Under the pieces are notes generated by a model. That model was given only the letters and a program-made list of their open reading frames with translations, was not told the DNA's origin and did not search any database. 50,937 nucleotides of DNA from Dentipellis sp. KUC8613 (taxonomy: Eukaryota > Basidiomycota > Agaricomycetes > Russulales > Hericiaceae): positions 54,640-105,576 of the forward strand of contig NSJX01000069.1 of assembly GCA_002286715.1 (NCBI GenBank), read 5' to 3'. Of this stretch, positions 11,578 through 21,806 are shown one piece after another (the stretch's first letter is position 1; each line of letters opens with the position of its first letter). Position numbers and translations under genes: made by a program.

Positions 11578-12044
11578 GAATGCCTCCGCCATCGTCAGGT
11601 TCTTGACAGAGTCGATGGACGAGAGCTCAGGGATTACGACACGCTGTGGCGTCACGTCCATGAGCGCCTTCCGAGTTTTACATTCTTGAGCGAGTGTACT
11701 AACAGTGCTGTCTGGGCCGTCAACCTCGCGGCCCCACGGAAACACGCCGTTGGGGAATGGCACCTGCAAGAGGTTGATAGTATCGCAGAATACCGTATTG
11801 TGATGCTGCACCACCCCGTTGAGCAGACGCACCAGATGCGAGAATGGGGACAATGGCGCACCGTCACGAATGCAATGTGCGTCTTGAGGGAGAGCTCCCG
11901 CACTTCGTCCACCTTCCGGTCCAGGTCGTCGATCTTCTGGTTCAGCTCCTGATGCATGTCCTCGACCCTTTGATGAAGTCGTTGTTCTAGAGCATCCAGG
12001 AGAGGGGCAAGCAAGGGAGCAAATGCCAGTTCGTTGTCAGCCAT
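11452..12044 (-). pseudogene. Mug135-like gene with a reading-frame break
   Basis: Two adjacent frames make one protein-like sequence. The first part (from ATG at 12044, MADNELAFAPLL) forms a coiled-coil-like segment (LEQRLHQRVEDMHQELNQKI). The second contains VPFPNGVFPWG and a tail with GYFKGYHPSTPMPP, which resembles the C-terminal Mug135-like domain common in agaricomycetes (VPFPNG...LPxL...YxxGYxP). The frames meet near 11855-11875 with a one-base shift and no obvious GT-AG intron. It is therefore either a frameshifted gene or one with an intron I missed. Mug135 of fission yeast is known only as meiotically up-regulated; function is unknown. Its last ~125 nt lie within the duplicated arm. 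Confidence 0.55.
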
Positions 12045-12313
12045 TGCGCGATATAGAGGGCGGACGAGCAGAAGCTGAATACGGGAGACCGCGGTAGAGG
12101 TTCGAAAGTTGGGGTCGGCGCCAAAGCCTACGACTAGCAAACCTGCCATGCATTGCAGAGTCAATTGCAGTGACAGCCCGCGCCGCACTGTATTCAAAGC
12201 GCACGCGCATCACGTCGCGGCGGGGTCAAATGCACTTGTACACGCATGAGAATGGTATGGGGATAGATAATACATGCAAGCGACAGCAAATCGACAACAC
12301 CAACGCCGGCACC

Positions 12314-14164
12314 TCAATGTCCTCGCTGGAAATGGAACTGGAACCCGCCGCCGCCCCCGCCGCTGCCTTGCTGGAAGAAATGTGCGAACGGGTGGCCGCC
12401 GGGGAACCCGCCTCCTCCGCTGAATGGGTTCCCGCCCTGCTGCGCCGTCGGGTCGTTCGGGTCGTCGCCGTTGTCGAAGCGCTGCCGCAGCTCGGGGTTC
12501 GAGAGGACCTCGTACGCCTCGTTCACAGCCGCCATCTTGGCTTCGCTCCCGCCCTTGTCGGGGTGGGCGGTCAGCGTCGCTTTGCGGCTAATCATCACGT
12601 TGAGTACGGAGAGAAAAATGAACAAGGCAGATGGGCAACGCACTAGGCTTTCTTGATCGTCTTCGCGTCCGCATCACGTGACACGCCGAGGATCTTGTAG
12701 TAGTCCTTCTGCCGCGACTGCTTCAGCAACCGCTGAGCTTTCTGCAGCCTTGCATGGATCTGAAGCGTTCTTCAGCCAAAGCCCATTAGCGAAAGGTCAG
12801 CCGAACGTACCTCACGGTTTCCTCCACCACTCGCGTCCCACGCGCGCTCGAACACGCGGACGGCCTCCTCCCACTGCTCGCGCACGAGCAGCGCCTCGCC
12901 CTTGCCCAACAGACCGTCGATGTCCTTGTCCGCACCCTGCATGCTCAACAACTCGTCGCACCAGATCTCGCCCGTGCGCGCCTTCCCAAGCTGCAGATAC
13001 GCGCGGCAGACTGCACGCAGAATCTCCTGCCGCCGCGGGCTCGCGCGTCGTGGCGAGGGCACGGGCAGTGTCGGCGGGAGGTCGAGCAGCTGGGGCGTGA
13101 CGTTGGACGCGATCGCCTCGTCGAAGGTGCCGAGGAAGCCGCTGCCCGGCGCGCTCGGGCTCGCGTCCTGCGGCGCGGTGCCGAGCACGAACTCGACGAT
13201 GCTGCGCCAGTTCTCGGCGGCCATGAGCTTGTCGAGCTTTGCGAAGGACTTGTCGAGCGACTTGACGAGCCGGTGGGCGGCTTTGCAGGGTTTGGAGTCT
13301 GGGTCGTAGTGTAGACATTGTTTGAGCGTGGTGAGGGCGGAGGATTGGGAGGATGTTGCGGAGGCAGGCATGTAGAAATAGGATAGACGGAAGATGCGCA
13401 TGAATGCGGCTGTGGATGCGGAGGTCAGGTGCGTCAGGCGACTGCACACGTATAGTGAGCTCGGTGAGCGAGAAAATACGCCAAGTTCGGATACTCACGT
13501 CAAATCCCCGACAGCCTGTTCGTAGTCGCCTGCAGCAAGAGCGCAGTTCGCCCTCTGCTGCCTCAGCGAGGTGGAGTACGACGCGGTCTTGAGTGCCTGG
13601 GTGGCAGCTTCCTCGCAAGCCGTCCACAGTTTGGCCCTCTGTGCCTGCGCAACCTTCTTGGTCGCCATTTCGCCATCAGACACGTCGAGAAGGAGCTCCA
13701 TCGCGGCCTTGTCGGACTTATTCTTCGCAGAGTATGTCTTCAGGGCGTCTCGCGCTTCTGACCACCGGCCCTCCTTGGCGTAAATCTTCGCTTTCATGTA
13801 GTAGGCCTTGTCGAACGAGTCTGAGGTCAAGGAGAGAACCTTGTCGTAATCTGCGAGCGCGTTCGAGTGTCGGTTCATGGAGAAGTAGGCCGTGGCACGT
13901 TTATAATACAGGGAATAATCTGCCGGGGATTGGTCTACGAGCAGTGTGAGCAGTGTGATAGAAAAGACTGAGATGCCACGCACCTATTGCTTCGGTATAA
14001 ACTCTAGCTGCATCATTAAACTGTCCCGCAGAGAGCAGGGCGTTCGCGGTGTTAATTAAGGGCAAGAGCCCTGGCGGATACAATGCACCCGCATTTGGGT
14101 CTGCAGAAGCGAATACAGAGAAGGATAAAAGAATGAGACTATAGAGCACCACAAGGGTGGGCAT
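12314..14164 (-). CDS. ER-lumenal TPR/J-domain co-chaperone (DNAJC3/P58IPK-like)
   Basis: Five exons on the minus strand: 14164-13984, 13934-13499, 13441-12811, 12759-12644 and 12587-12314. Introns are 49-57 nt with consistent phases; the product is 545 residues. An N-terminal signal peptide (MPTLVVLYSLILLSFSVFAS) is followed by TPR-type helical repeats (ANALLSAGQFNDAARVYTEA, YYKRATAYFSMNRHSNALAD and others). A C-terminal J domain begins DYYKILGVSRDADAKTIKKA, has the HPD motif (HPDKGG) just after the 56-nt intron and is followed by a Gly/Phe-rich tail. J domains stimulate Hsp70 ATPase; with a signal peptide and TPRs the likely partner is ER Hsp70 (BiP), delivering unfolded clients. No HDEL-type signal is visible at the C-terminus (FQFHFQRGH). 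Confidence 0.9.
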
Positions 14165-14444
14165 AGTGGGAGGAAGGGGGAGCAGGAGACGTTACAGCGC
14201 ACTAATTCGGTCTCTGCGCTATGAACTCCTCAACTTCAGAACGGACACGTTTCAATTACGTCAGCGCTTTTCTTCCCAGCACGTGAGCGCTTCTCGGGTA
14301 TCACGGGACGCGCTCGAATATATTCAGATTTCTCCAGCCTTGTGCTGCGTCCATGGTAAGGACATTCTAGTTGTAGTCGCACTCATCGCTGCAGCAGGGA
14401 GACCGGAGGCTACTCGAGCACGCCTGTCAGCAAGCCTTCTCAGC

Positions 14445-15600
14445 CTACGGATCACGTAGTTTCGTCCATTTCCAGATGCGCTCGGCAGGGTTGACCAGCT
14501 CGTTGTCGCTTCTAACGGCTTTCGGGCCCGGAGCATAGACGTCTCCAGCAATTTGTACGTGATCCGGTACGCGTGATCTGGAAGACATGGCAAGAATGGA
14601 GAGTTCAGCGAGCGTAGTCGCAACATCATTCGTTGCCGTGCATGCAACGGCCCCTGTCTGTCCGCTACTCGACGGCGTGTCTGCTAACGCACTCAGATGG
14701 GAGTGGCCGGCTGAAGTCTACAAGGATTTTATGGGTATTGAGGAGCCGGTACTGAAGTGGGGCATATTGACTCACGGTCGTTATGGAGCTCTCTACCTCC
14801 TCCATCAGGCAGCCTACATCGACTACGACCGCCTGCGTTTTCGATGCCTTAGTCGATTGCGAAAAAGCTTCCTGAGTGGTTTGTCGGAATAACTTCGAAG
14901 TCTCTCGAGCAGCGGAAAGTTCAAGTCTACAAATCAAAAAGCATGTTGGTCTTTCCCTTTGGAGTGCAAAGGGCGAATGGGACGTACACACTAGATGCAT
15001 AGGTCAGATAAAAGTACACGGACACGCCTACTGATATACAGGCATCTAATACTCTTCTTGATGCACCTGCACGGCCGAGAGAGAGGTCCACGAGAACGTT
15101 TACACCATACAGAGCTTCTTCTATGTGGTGTAGGTCTCGAGTCGACGGAGAGAGCGCGCGCACTTCGGCTCCAAGGCCAGAGATGATCTCATCAGGCTCG
15201 TTGAGGAAGTATACAACACGAGGAAAGAAACAGCTGTAACCACGAGAAAGCAAGACTCGAGCAAGTGCGATTCCTAGGACACGCTCAGTGGCGATTCGAA
15301 AGTGGTAATTCTTCGTAGAGAAAAGGGACATTACCAACGACATTTGAGATATGAGAGGGCTCTTCTCCAACAAAGATGGCTACATTACATTGGGCGCGAG
15401 ACAGACGTGCTGCCGTTGTCCACGACATTCGGCAAGTGGAATGAGCAAGGAAGAGAAAGAGGCGATAAGCGCCGGGTGGGAATGGATGACGTCTACTCGG
15501 GCGTCTAATTCGAGCAATCGTTGCCGACGCTTGGCCGACGCGATAAGTAACTTGACAAGCTCTACGACCCCCACAGCGACCATGGCTAACATCACCGTGA
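14445..15600 (-). CDS. Probable NmrA-like NAD(P)-binding protein, exon structure unresolved
   Basis: Pieces in different minus-strand frames fit a Rossmann-fold NmrA/isoflavone-reductase-like protein. A glycine-containing N-terminal strand (NVAIFVG) is followed by IALARVLLSRGYS, then ISGLGAEVRALSPSTRDLHH and ALYGVNVLVDLSLG. A middle segment reads ETSKLFRQTT...VVVDVGCLMEEV, and a C-terminal segment has DVATTLAELSILAM and RVPDHVQIAGDVYAPG, ending at TAG 14445-14447. A plausible intron runs from GTAATG near 15334 to CCTAG near 15274. I could not chain all exons with certainty, so start and splice sites are approximate and a broken gene is possible. NmrA-like proteins bind dinucleotides as redox sensors or reductases. 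Confidence 0.45.
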
Positions 15601-16579
15601 CAGTTTCGAGGGCTAACTCCCTGAATTAGAGGTCGTAATGGATGAAAGACTTTCAACAAATGGGGAACGCAGCTTGAACCGGTACCGAGGCCACGGTAAG
15701 CGACACCAGCTGCGTGTCGTCTATAGATTCAAGTCACCTGGTGCGTTCGACTCTTCAACTCATCTCTGAATGCCCTCAAGACAGATCGGAATTATTGACG
15801 TCTGCTTCATTACCCTAGATGCTTCTCGAATCTTCAAAGCTTTAAATCCGAAAGCCGGATGGCGAACCGAGGGGAAGCTTCATCGAATTTAACCATGCCA
15901 GTCCATGGCACCGGAACAGCGTTGTTCGTCATACCGACGGAGATAAGTAACGCAGAATCTAACTACTTCAAACATGGCGCATATTGGATCATTTTCTTCA
16001 GCCTGGTCAGTCTCACGCTCGTATCCATGCCCAATTCAAGCACTGACATGATGATGTAGCTTTGCGGCCATGCTTCATGAGTAAACATCCGATATCAGTC
16101 TTCCTCATATAGATTGTAGCCTAAGCTCCACATTCAATGCACCTCGTTGCGAACCAACGTCTTTCTCCATCGGAACTTCATTCCCCAATGCCTCAATATA
16201 GCTTCCATCTGACACTGGGGACGTGTAGTTAGAATGATGGAAGAGTTCGCACAATTACCGCCCTTCATCTATGCTGAATCGTGAAACAGTGTCAACTTTC
16301 TCCTGATATGTCTAGAGTGCAGTTTGCATTGGAGCACGCGGGTTGAAGGTGTTTAGCAATTATGTGAGTGTTCCGTTCCTAAATATGCATCTGCCAAAGG
16401 TTGACGTGGTATCCGCGAAGCCATCATCATTGTCTTTCCATATCTCTCTTCATATGATGCTGTCGAATTGAAGTGGAACCGAGACGCTATCACACCGCCT
16501 GACTGGCGTTGCGAGGCGCAGCTGGACTTGTTTCGCAGGCAGCTTGCGTCTAGAATGCTGCTGGGGTGCTCTCAGCAGG
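15601..16579. other. Intergenic stretch
   Basis: No open frame here has recognisable features. The right end holds the promoter region of the NucA/NucB-type gene. Confidence 0.5.
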
Positions 16580-16587
16580 TATATAAG
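16580..16587 (+). promoter_or_regulatory. TATA-like box of the NucA/NucB-type nuclease gene
   Basis: TATATAAG lies 105-112 bp before the ATG at 16692, followed by a pyrimidine-rich leader. Other secreted-protein genes in the window have TATA-like boxes at a similar distance. Confidence 0.55.
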
Positions 16588-16691
16588 CCGTCTGGAGCCA
16601 TGCTGGTAACCTCAGGTTAGGCTAGCCCTCCACATCCACTTCACGTCGTTCATTGCTCCCATAACCCTCTTGCGACCTCAGCTCTGCGAGC

Positions 16692-18513
16692 ATGGCCCAC
16701 TTTTCATCCCTGCTGTCCCTCCTCGTCCTCCTCCCGTCCATCCTGTCCGTGCAGGGTGTGGTCGTACCCTCCGACGTTCGTTTTCTCTGTCCTCAGCCGT
16801 CGAGCCCGATACTCACTGTAGATGTAGGATGGATCGAATTTTCCCGAGTCCATACTCAGCGATACTGCTATCGCGTCCCAGATAGTTGCAAGTGCCACCG
16901 AGCTCGCGTCGTCTCTGGCACCCGCACTCGGGTCGTCGGGGGGCCTGCCAACGGGCCTCCCTCTTCCTGGAGCTTCCGGGCTTCCCGGCATCCTCCCCGG
17001 GGGGCCCTCAGCCCTCCCCTTCGCCGGCTCAGCTTTCCCCTCAGCCCTCCCTTCGAATTTCGCGCCTCCTCCGCTGGGCAGTGACGCTCCTATACCGACA
17101 GCCTTGCACCACAGCATTCCCCTGCCAAAGGAGCTTCGAGATGAAGGCTCAGACCATCTCGTCGCTCGCAAGGCCAAGACGAAGGCGTCCTCCACCCCCA
17201 AAGCGACTTCGAAGTCGGCTGCGAAGACGACGAAGGCTGCTACCACCTCTGCGAAGACGACGAAAGCTGCTACTACCTCTGCCAAGACGACGAAGGCTGC
17301 GACCTCTGCCAAGACAACGGCGGCTGCGACTTCGGCGAAGACCTCGAAGGCCGCAACCTCGTCCAAGGCCTCGAATACGTCGAAGGCTGCGACGGCTTCC
17401 GCAGGAACCACGTCCAAGGCCGCGACGAGCTCGGGATCCAAGACATCGTCCGCGCAGCCCACTTGTGAGTAAATTCTTTCTTTCTAGATCACCTCCCATC
17501 TGACAGCTGCTGTCAGCATCCAGCGCTGCGTGCAATCTCAGGAGGGCAGGTACCGCGGGCGTAGCCGCCCGAGCGGACTGCCAGACTTGCGACCCGTACG
17601 TCCGTCTCTTCAAATGACAAAGCCTCTTGTGCTCATTAGACTGGGTAGATGTGACGATGCATGCGATTCCAACGTCAGCGAGATTTCAACCCGCCGTCGC
17701 TCCGTCGAGGACGCCGCCGCCGCAGGCAATATCCGGGTCTTGTACGGAAACGAGACGCTGCCCTTCCTCCCTAACGAGCACGTGCGCGTTCGTATGATCG
17801 AGGGACGCGCGAACCCGACATTGGAGTTCGATTGCAGCGCGAACGGTATCCCCGAAGTCTGCGTACGTCCGTTTCTCAGACCGCTTAGGCTCGAGCGATG
17901 CAGAACTAAATGATTCCATCCCTTCACAGCAAAACATGTGCTATGGTGTCAACTGTCAGTTCTTCTTTTCACTCATTCCATTTCGAACACTGCTGATTTT
18001 CTCGTTCGTGTTCAGGCCGTGGGCACCCCCAGACTCTGACTCGCAACACGGGCAACAAGAAGACCTGTGCGGCTGCTCGCAAGCAGAACTCTTGCGGTGC
18101 CTCCCCCAACCGGTGCAGTGTGAAGAAGGGAGCCACGGCGGGCCAGTCATGCGATGAATATCCGTTCGCGAGCACGAAGGAAGGCCAGGCGGCAGGCACT
18201 GGCGGCAAGACATCGGCTGTCACGCGTATGTCATTCGTGAATCCCCCCATGTCTCTATTGCTGATCCAGTTGGGATAAAAGGCTGCGTCCCCGCGGGTCA
18301 GAACTCCAGTACGTCCATTCCGAGTCCATTACATCAGGCTCGATTCTGATACGTTCCTCAGGCCAAGGCGGAAAGATCAGTGGTATCTACCGGTCCATCG
18401 CCGACGGCACGCAGTACGACATCAAGTTCGACTTTGGTGGTGCAGCTGGGACGGGCTACTGTGCCGCGCAGCCCGACTGCAGCAAACTGACGGGCACTCA
18501 GTCCAACAATTAG
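16692..18513 (+). CDS. Secreted NucA/NucB-type deoxyribonuclease with Lys/Thr/Ala-rich linker
   Basis: Eight exons: 16692-16775, 16828-17464, 17517-17595, 17649-17862, 17930-17954, 18016-18225, 18270-18308 and 18362-18513. They total 1440 nt (479 residues) with all phases consistent. A signal peptide (MAHFSSLLSLLVLLPS) is followed by a Gly/Pro/Leu-rich segment, then a low-complexity Lys/Thr/Ala stretch at about residues 140-236. The cysteine-rich C-terminal half carries CDPCDDACD, an N-terminal nuclease core with RNTGNKKTC, the hallmark CDEYPFAST (Asp393-Glu394) and CVPAGQNSSQGGKISG. These match the NucA/NucB DNase family known from secreted and sporulation nucleases of Bacillus and also present in fungi. 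The basic linker could bind DNA or be O-glycosylated (inference). The acceptor at 16827 was chosen because an earlier AG at 16821 leads straight to a stop. A paralogous 3' fragment lies at 8883-9065. Confidence 0.82.
17217..17340 (+). repeat. Short tandem repeats coding for the SAKTTKAATT linker
   Basis: Imperfect 27-30-nt units (GCGAAGACGACGAAGGCTGC and variants) recur within exon 2 of the nuclease gene, giving repeated SAKTTKAATT-type peptides. Such a repeat is prone to length variation between strains. Confidence 0.7.
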
Positions 18514-19210
18514 AGAGCTGATGTGGATGTAGATCTGCCGCATCCCCTGTCGGCTGACGGTGTTATGGTATACTGTAATGACAACAATACGTTTCAGACC
18601 GGTGCCTGTTCACAGTTCATACGCGACTCGGCAAAAGATTCCAGGTCGGACAGAAAATCGCTAAAAACTAACAGCAATTCCATCTCAGTCGCTTAGCATG
18701 TCAGTAATTGATATCTTGGACCATCAACCTCGTCAGCCTGGCGTAGTCTTCTCGTCGGGAAAGACTAGATAAAACCTCAAGTGCATGCTCGCGACGTACG
18801 TCCCCTAAATGTATGTAGTATCTATTGTCTGGAGAACTATTCATTCACTGTATTCACGGCATGTAAACATATACGACTAGGGTGAACAGGTTCACACGAC
18901 TATCGCGTTGAACGAAAATATTCTGTACAGACACATGATGGCGGCGGACGACGGGCATGAGCTGACATCACTGACCACTAGCTATAGCCCTTCATGATCT
19001 GTATACCCCTCGAACTGATGCACTATGCACGGCCCGGCTGATCCCCTGCCCGTCGGGCTTCGGGATATGCACGCTTTGACATGAATATCCATTCACCCGT
19101 TCCAGCCGATTTCGCATATACCTACCGAATTCATCACGAACAACGCAATCATGCTACCCAGGGCCATCGACCGCTTGGACAATCGCGATATCTCGCGCAC
19201 GCCGGTAGAG
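18514..19210. other. Intergenic stretch
   Basis: This is the 3' flank of the nuclease gene and the upstream region of the first protease. No further gene is seen. Confidence 0.5.
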
Positions 19211-19217
19211 TATAAAG
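19211..19217 (+). promoter_or_regulatory. TATA-like box of protease copy 1
   Basis: TATAAAG followed by GGGACC lies about 100 bp upstream of the ATG at 19317. The second protease gene has the equivalent ATAAAAGGGACC at 21704-21715, so the core promoter was duplicated with the gene. Confidence 0.6.
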
Positions 19218-19316
19218 GGGACCTTCGAGCACTTGTGTCGAGTAAGGCTGGTCCTTCCCATTTTCCCATTCTTTTGCAATCCTTAGCCCGTTCACGCCAA
19301 CCCACTCTACCTCGCC

Positions 19317-20693
19317 ATGCAGCTCATCCCCACATTCTCCACCCTGCTCTCGAGCATCCTCCTTGCCGCCTCTCTTCCGACTCACATTTACGCTGCACCC
19401 ACGACCCGTAACGCGCCCCCTCACGATCTGACATCCAATACCACGTACGTCTCGCTCAACGTGTTTATGCACTTAATTGACAGACTCTGGTGCAGCCACC
19501 TCTTCGCGCGCGTTCCACCTCAGCAAGCTCCCCAGCAGCCGCCGCCGGCCATCCTCCTGCCTCTGGCAATTATAGGCCTGGACGAGCTGTACTACACGCA
19601 GCTCAGCATCGGGACCAATCCGCGCCCATTCAACCTTGTCGTCGACTCCGGTTCACAAACATTCTGGGTCAACGACGAAACCCAACCCAACCTGGTGCGT
19701 CTCGTCTCGCTTCTGGGCCTTCCCCTCGGGCTCTCCAAGTGATCGGAACTGATCTCCATCATTGTACACGCACAGGGCAACAAAAATAGCATCGGTCCGC
19801 ACAGATCAACAACGTTGAGGCAGCTCCAACCACCTCGGACGTGGTCGACGACATACAGCGACGGCGGCAGCGTCGCGGGCACGGTCGTGTTCGATAACGT
19901 CAACATCCGCGGCGCAGCGATTCTGCCCAACTTCCCATTCGGAACGGGCCAGCGGTTGACGGGCCTGATTGGCACAGTCGGCGAGGATGGCATGATCGGC
20001 TTTGGTGTTGGCGTGCGTGTTGTTATCCCATGCACTCTGTCTAGCTGAAGGCCGGCCCCCGCTGACCCCCTCCGTACCTTCATACAGCCCTCGCCGCACA
20101 CAGGGGGACTGACGCTCGTCGAGGCCCTCGCCACAGCGGGCCTCATTCCCGCCGCGATATCAGGCTGGAAGCTCCCGCGGCACGCTGACGGCGGGCAAGG
20201 CGGCGAGCTCGTCCTAGGCGGCGTGAACCCGGCGTCGTTCGTGCCACCACTGACGACGGTGCCTGCGGATCTAACTGCGGGCGACTACCGCTTCCGCATC
20301 GACAACGTGTTCGTGCAGCGCAGGCAAGCCATCGGCGCGCGCACGGGCATCATCGACTGCGGCGCGAACGAGATCACGATGCCCGTCGCGGATGCGGCGG
20401 CGTTTCATACGCCCATCACAGGGGCTATCCCGCTCTCGGACGGCAACTTTTTGATCCCGTGCAACTCGCGTGCGGTGGTCATTTTCACGATTGGCGGGAA
20501 GGGGTGGCCCGTGCGCACATCGGATCTCGTAGGCGATGCGTTTACGCATCCGCAAGTCCCGCCTGGGATGTGTCGTTCGCTGGTCGCGGCGGCGAATACC
20601 CAGGTGGTGCTGGTAGGCAGTCCGTTTTTGAAGAATGTGTATCATGTGTTGGATAGGGATGGGCGGTCTGTGTCGTTCGCTGCACTGCGGTAG
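19317..20693 (+). CDS. Secreted pepsin-like (A1) aspartic protease, copy 1, altered second active-site triad
   Basis: Four exons: 19317-19444, 19496-19694, 19776-20012 and 20088-20693, giving 389 residues. A signal peptide (MQLIPTFSTLLSSILLAASL) and short pro-region precede the two-lobed fold. The sequence has YYTQLSIGTNPRPFNLVVDS, the first catalytic triad DSG at Asp93, a flap-like TTYSDGGSVAG and EDGMIGFG. The second triad position is IIDCGANEI (Asp278), so the usual Thr/Ser is Cys. The paralogue at 21807-23194 keeps DSG there. A1 proteases normally need both DT/SG motifs, so this copy may be impaired, or the Cys may be tolerated. All three intron positions are shared with copy 2, and the pair clearly arose by tandem duplication. 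The likely role is extracellular protein degradation. Confidence 0.88.
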
Positions 20694-21194
20694 AGACGCC
20701 GGTGACTGGCTGGGTGGTGGCTGCACGTACTACAGGATTGCACTTAATTTTGATTCTTTTGACAGTCTCAGTCCCGCCTCGGCGTCAGCTCCCGCTGGAA
20801 AACAGCAAGGTAATCTCGTGGTTTCTTACAGGTCACCAGGAACTGCTCAGGTCCTTCTTGACATCGTATACCAGGACAAATGTTTGGTATCAAGTATATA
20901 CCCCCACTAAGCAGTACCACGTCCGGATACGTGCACCACCCGGCCGGATGCATAAGCCAGCCCCGATCGGGATCCAGGTTGCTGGGGTGTTGGCGTCTGG
21001 TCGGGGAACCAAAGTCGAACCTTGGCCGTCGTATTGACCACTCGGAGGAGGGCACTTACACTACTTGCCAGTACGAGAGGATGGATATCAGGGTTGCTGC
21101 TAGTCCTCCATCGTACCCTCCCTTTCAGGTAACACATTCAGAGATCTAATCATCACAATCCGTAAATATCACAGCAGAAGTTGAAGCGGCTGTC
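20694..21194. other. 3' flank of protease copy 1
   Basis: The first ~80 nt resemble the sequence after the stop of protease copy 2 (both have CTAATTT- or CTTAATTT-like, then TTTGACAG), showing that the duplication included the 3' flank. No separate gene is seen. Confidence 0.55.
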
Positions 21195-21706
21195 TTATGC
21201 ATGTAGCAGCTCATGGCGACCATCTTCATCCTTCACGGGCTCAAGTGCCTTAGCACTGGCGACAACTTCGGGCGCACAGACACATGTGTGGGTGCCATTG
21301 CCGTCTTCCTTGGGCCCGTTGATCCTACTCTGGTTTAAGCAGGGTCCCAGGCCGTACTTTTCCATGCCATTATTATTGCGACCCTGAAAGCCACAGCGTC
21401 GGCACGACCGATGCATGACTCGCGACTCGGATGATCCTTCGTGCCATTCCGCCCCCCCACTTGGCAAGCACATTCTCAGTTCGAGAGGATCAGCACTTCT
21501 CTCATTCCACAGAATCCTCGTAGGCTCAGTGATATCAATCTCAGCTTATGTACCCGCAGCCATGTAGGCGCCGGCACTTGCACCATGCTCGTCAAGAACG
21601 GCGGCAGCAATCGCGTATCGAATGACCAATACCGTGCAGGGTCTTTGGCCGCCTGCTCGATTGCAATATCATAACGTGAGCTGCATTGTGATGTCTGGCG
21701 ACTCAT
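21195..21706 (-). CDS. Small unidentified gene between the protease copies
   Basis: Two frames join in phase across a 53-nt GT-AG intron (21577-21525, with a CTGAT-like branch site) into 152 residues. Exons are 21706-21578 and 21524-21195. The protein-like text (ARYWSFDTRLLPPFLTSMVQ, PTRILWNERSADPLELRMCL, CRRCGFQGRNNNGMEKYGLG, GTHTCVCAPEV) has a balanced composition and a CxxC-x-Cys pattern. I do not recognise a family. The putative start overlaps the TATA-like box of protease copy 2 on the other strand. The 5' part may therefore be missing, cut off when the protease was duplicated next to it. It could be a remnant rather than a working gene. Confidence 0.4.
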
Positions 21707-21710
21707 AAAA
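21703..21710 (+). promoter_or_regulatory. TATA-like box of protease copy 2
   Basis: CATAAAAG followed by GGACC lies about 100 bp upstream of the ATG at 21807 and corresponds to the box at 19211 before copy 1. Confidence 0.55.
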
Positions 21711-21806
21711 GGGACCTTTCAATATTCCTGGCAGGCAAGGCTGGCCCTTTCCTCCTCATTTTCTTTCTCTTGCAGTTTTTAGCCAGTCCGCTCATTCTTC
21801 CTCGCC

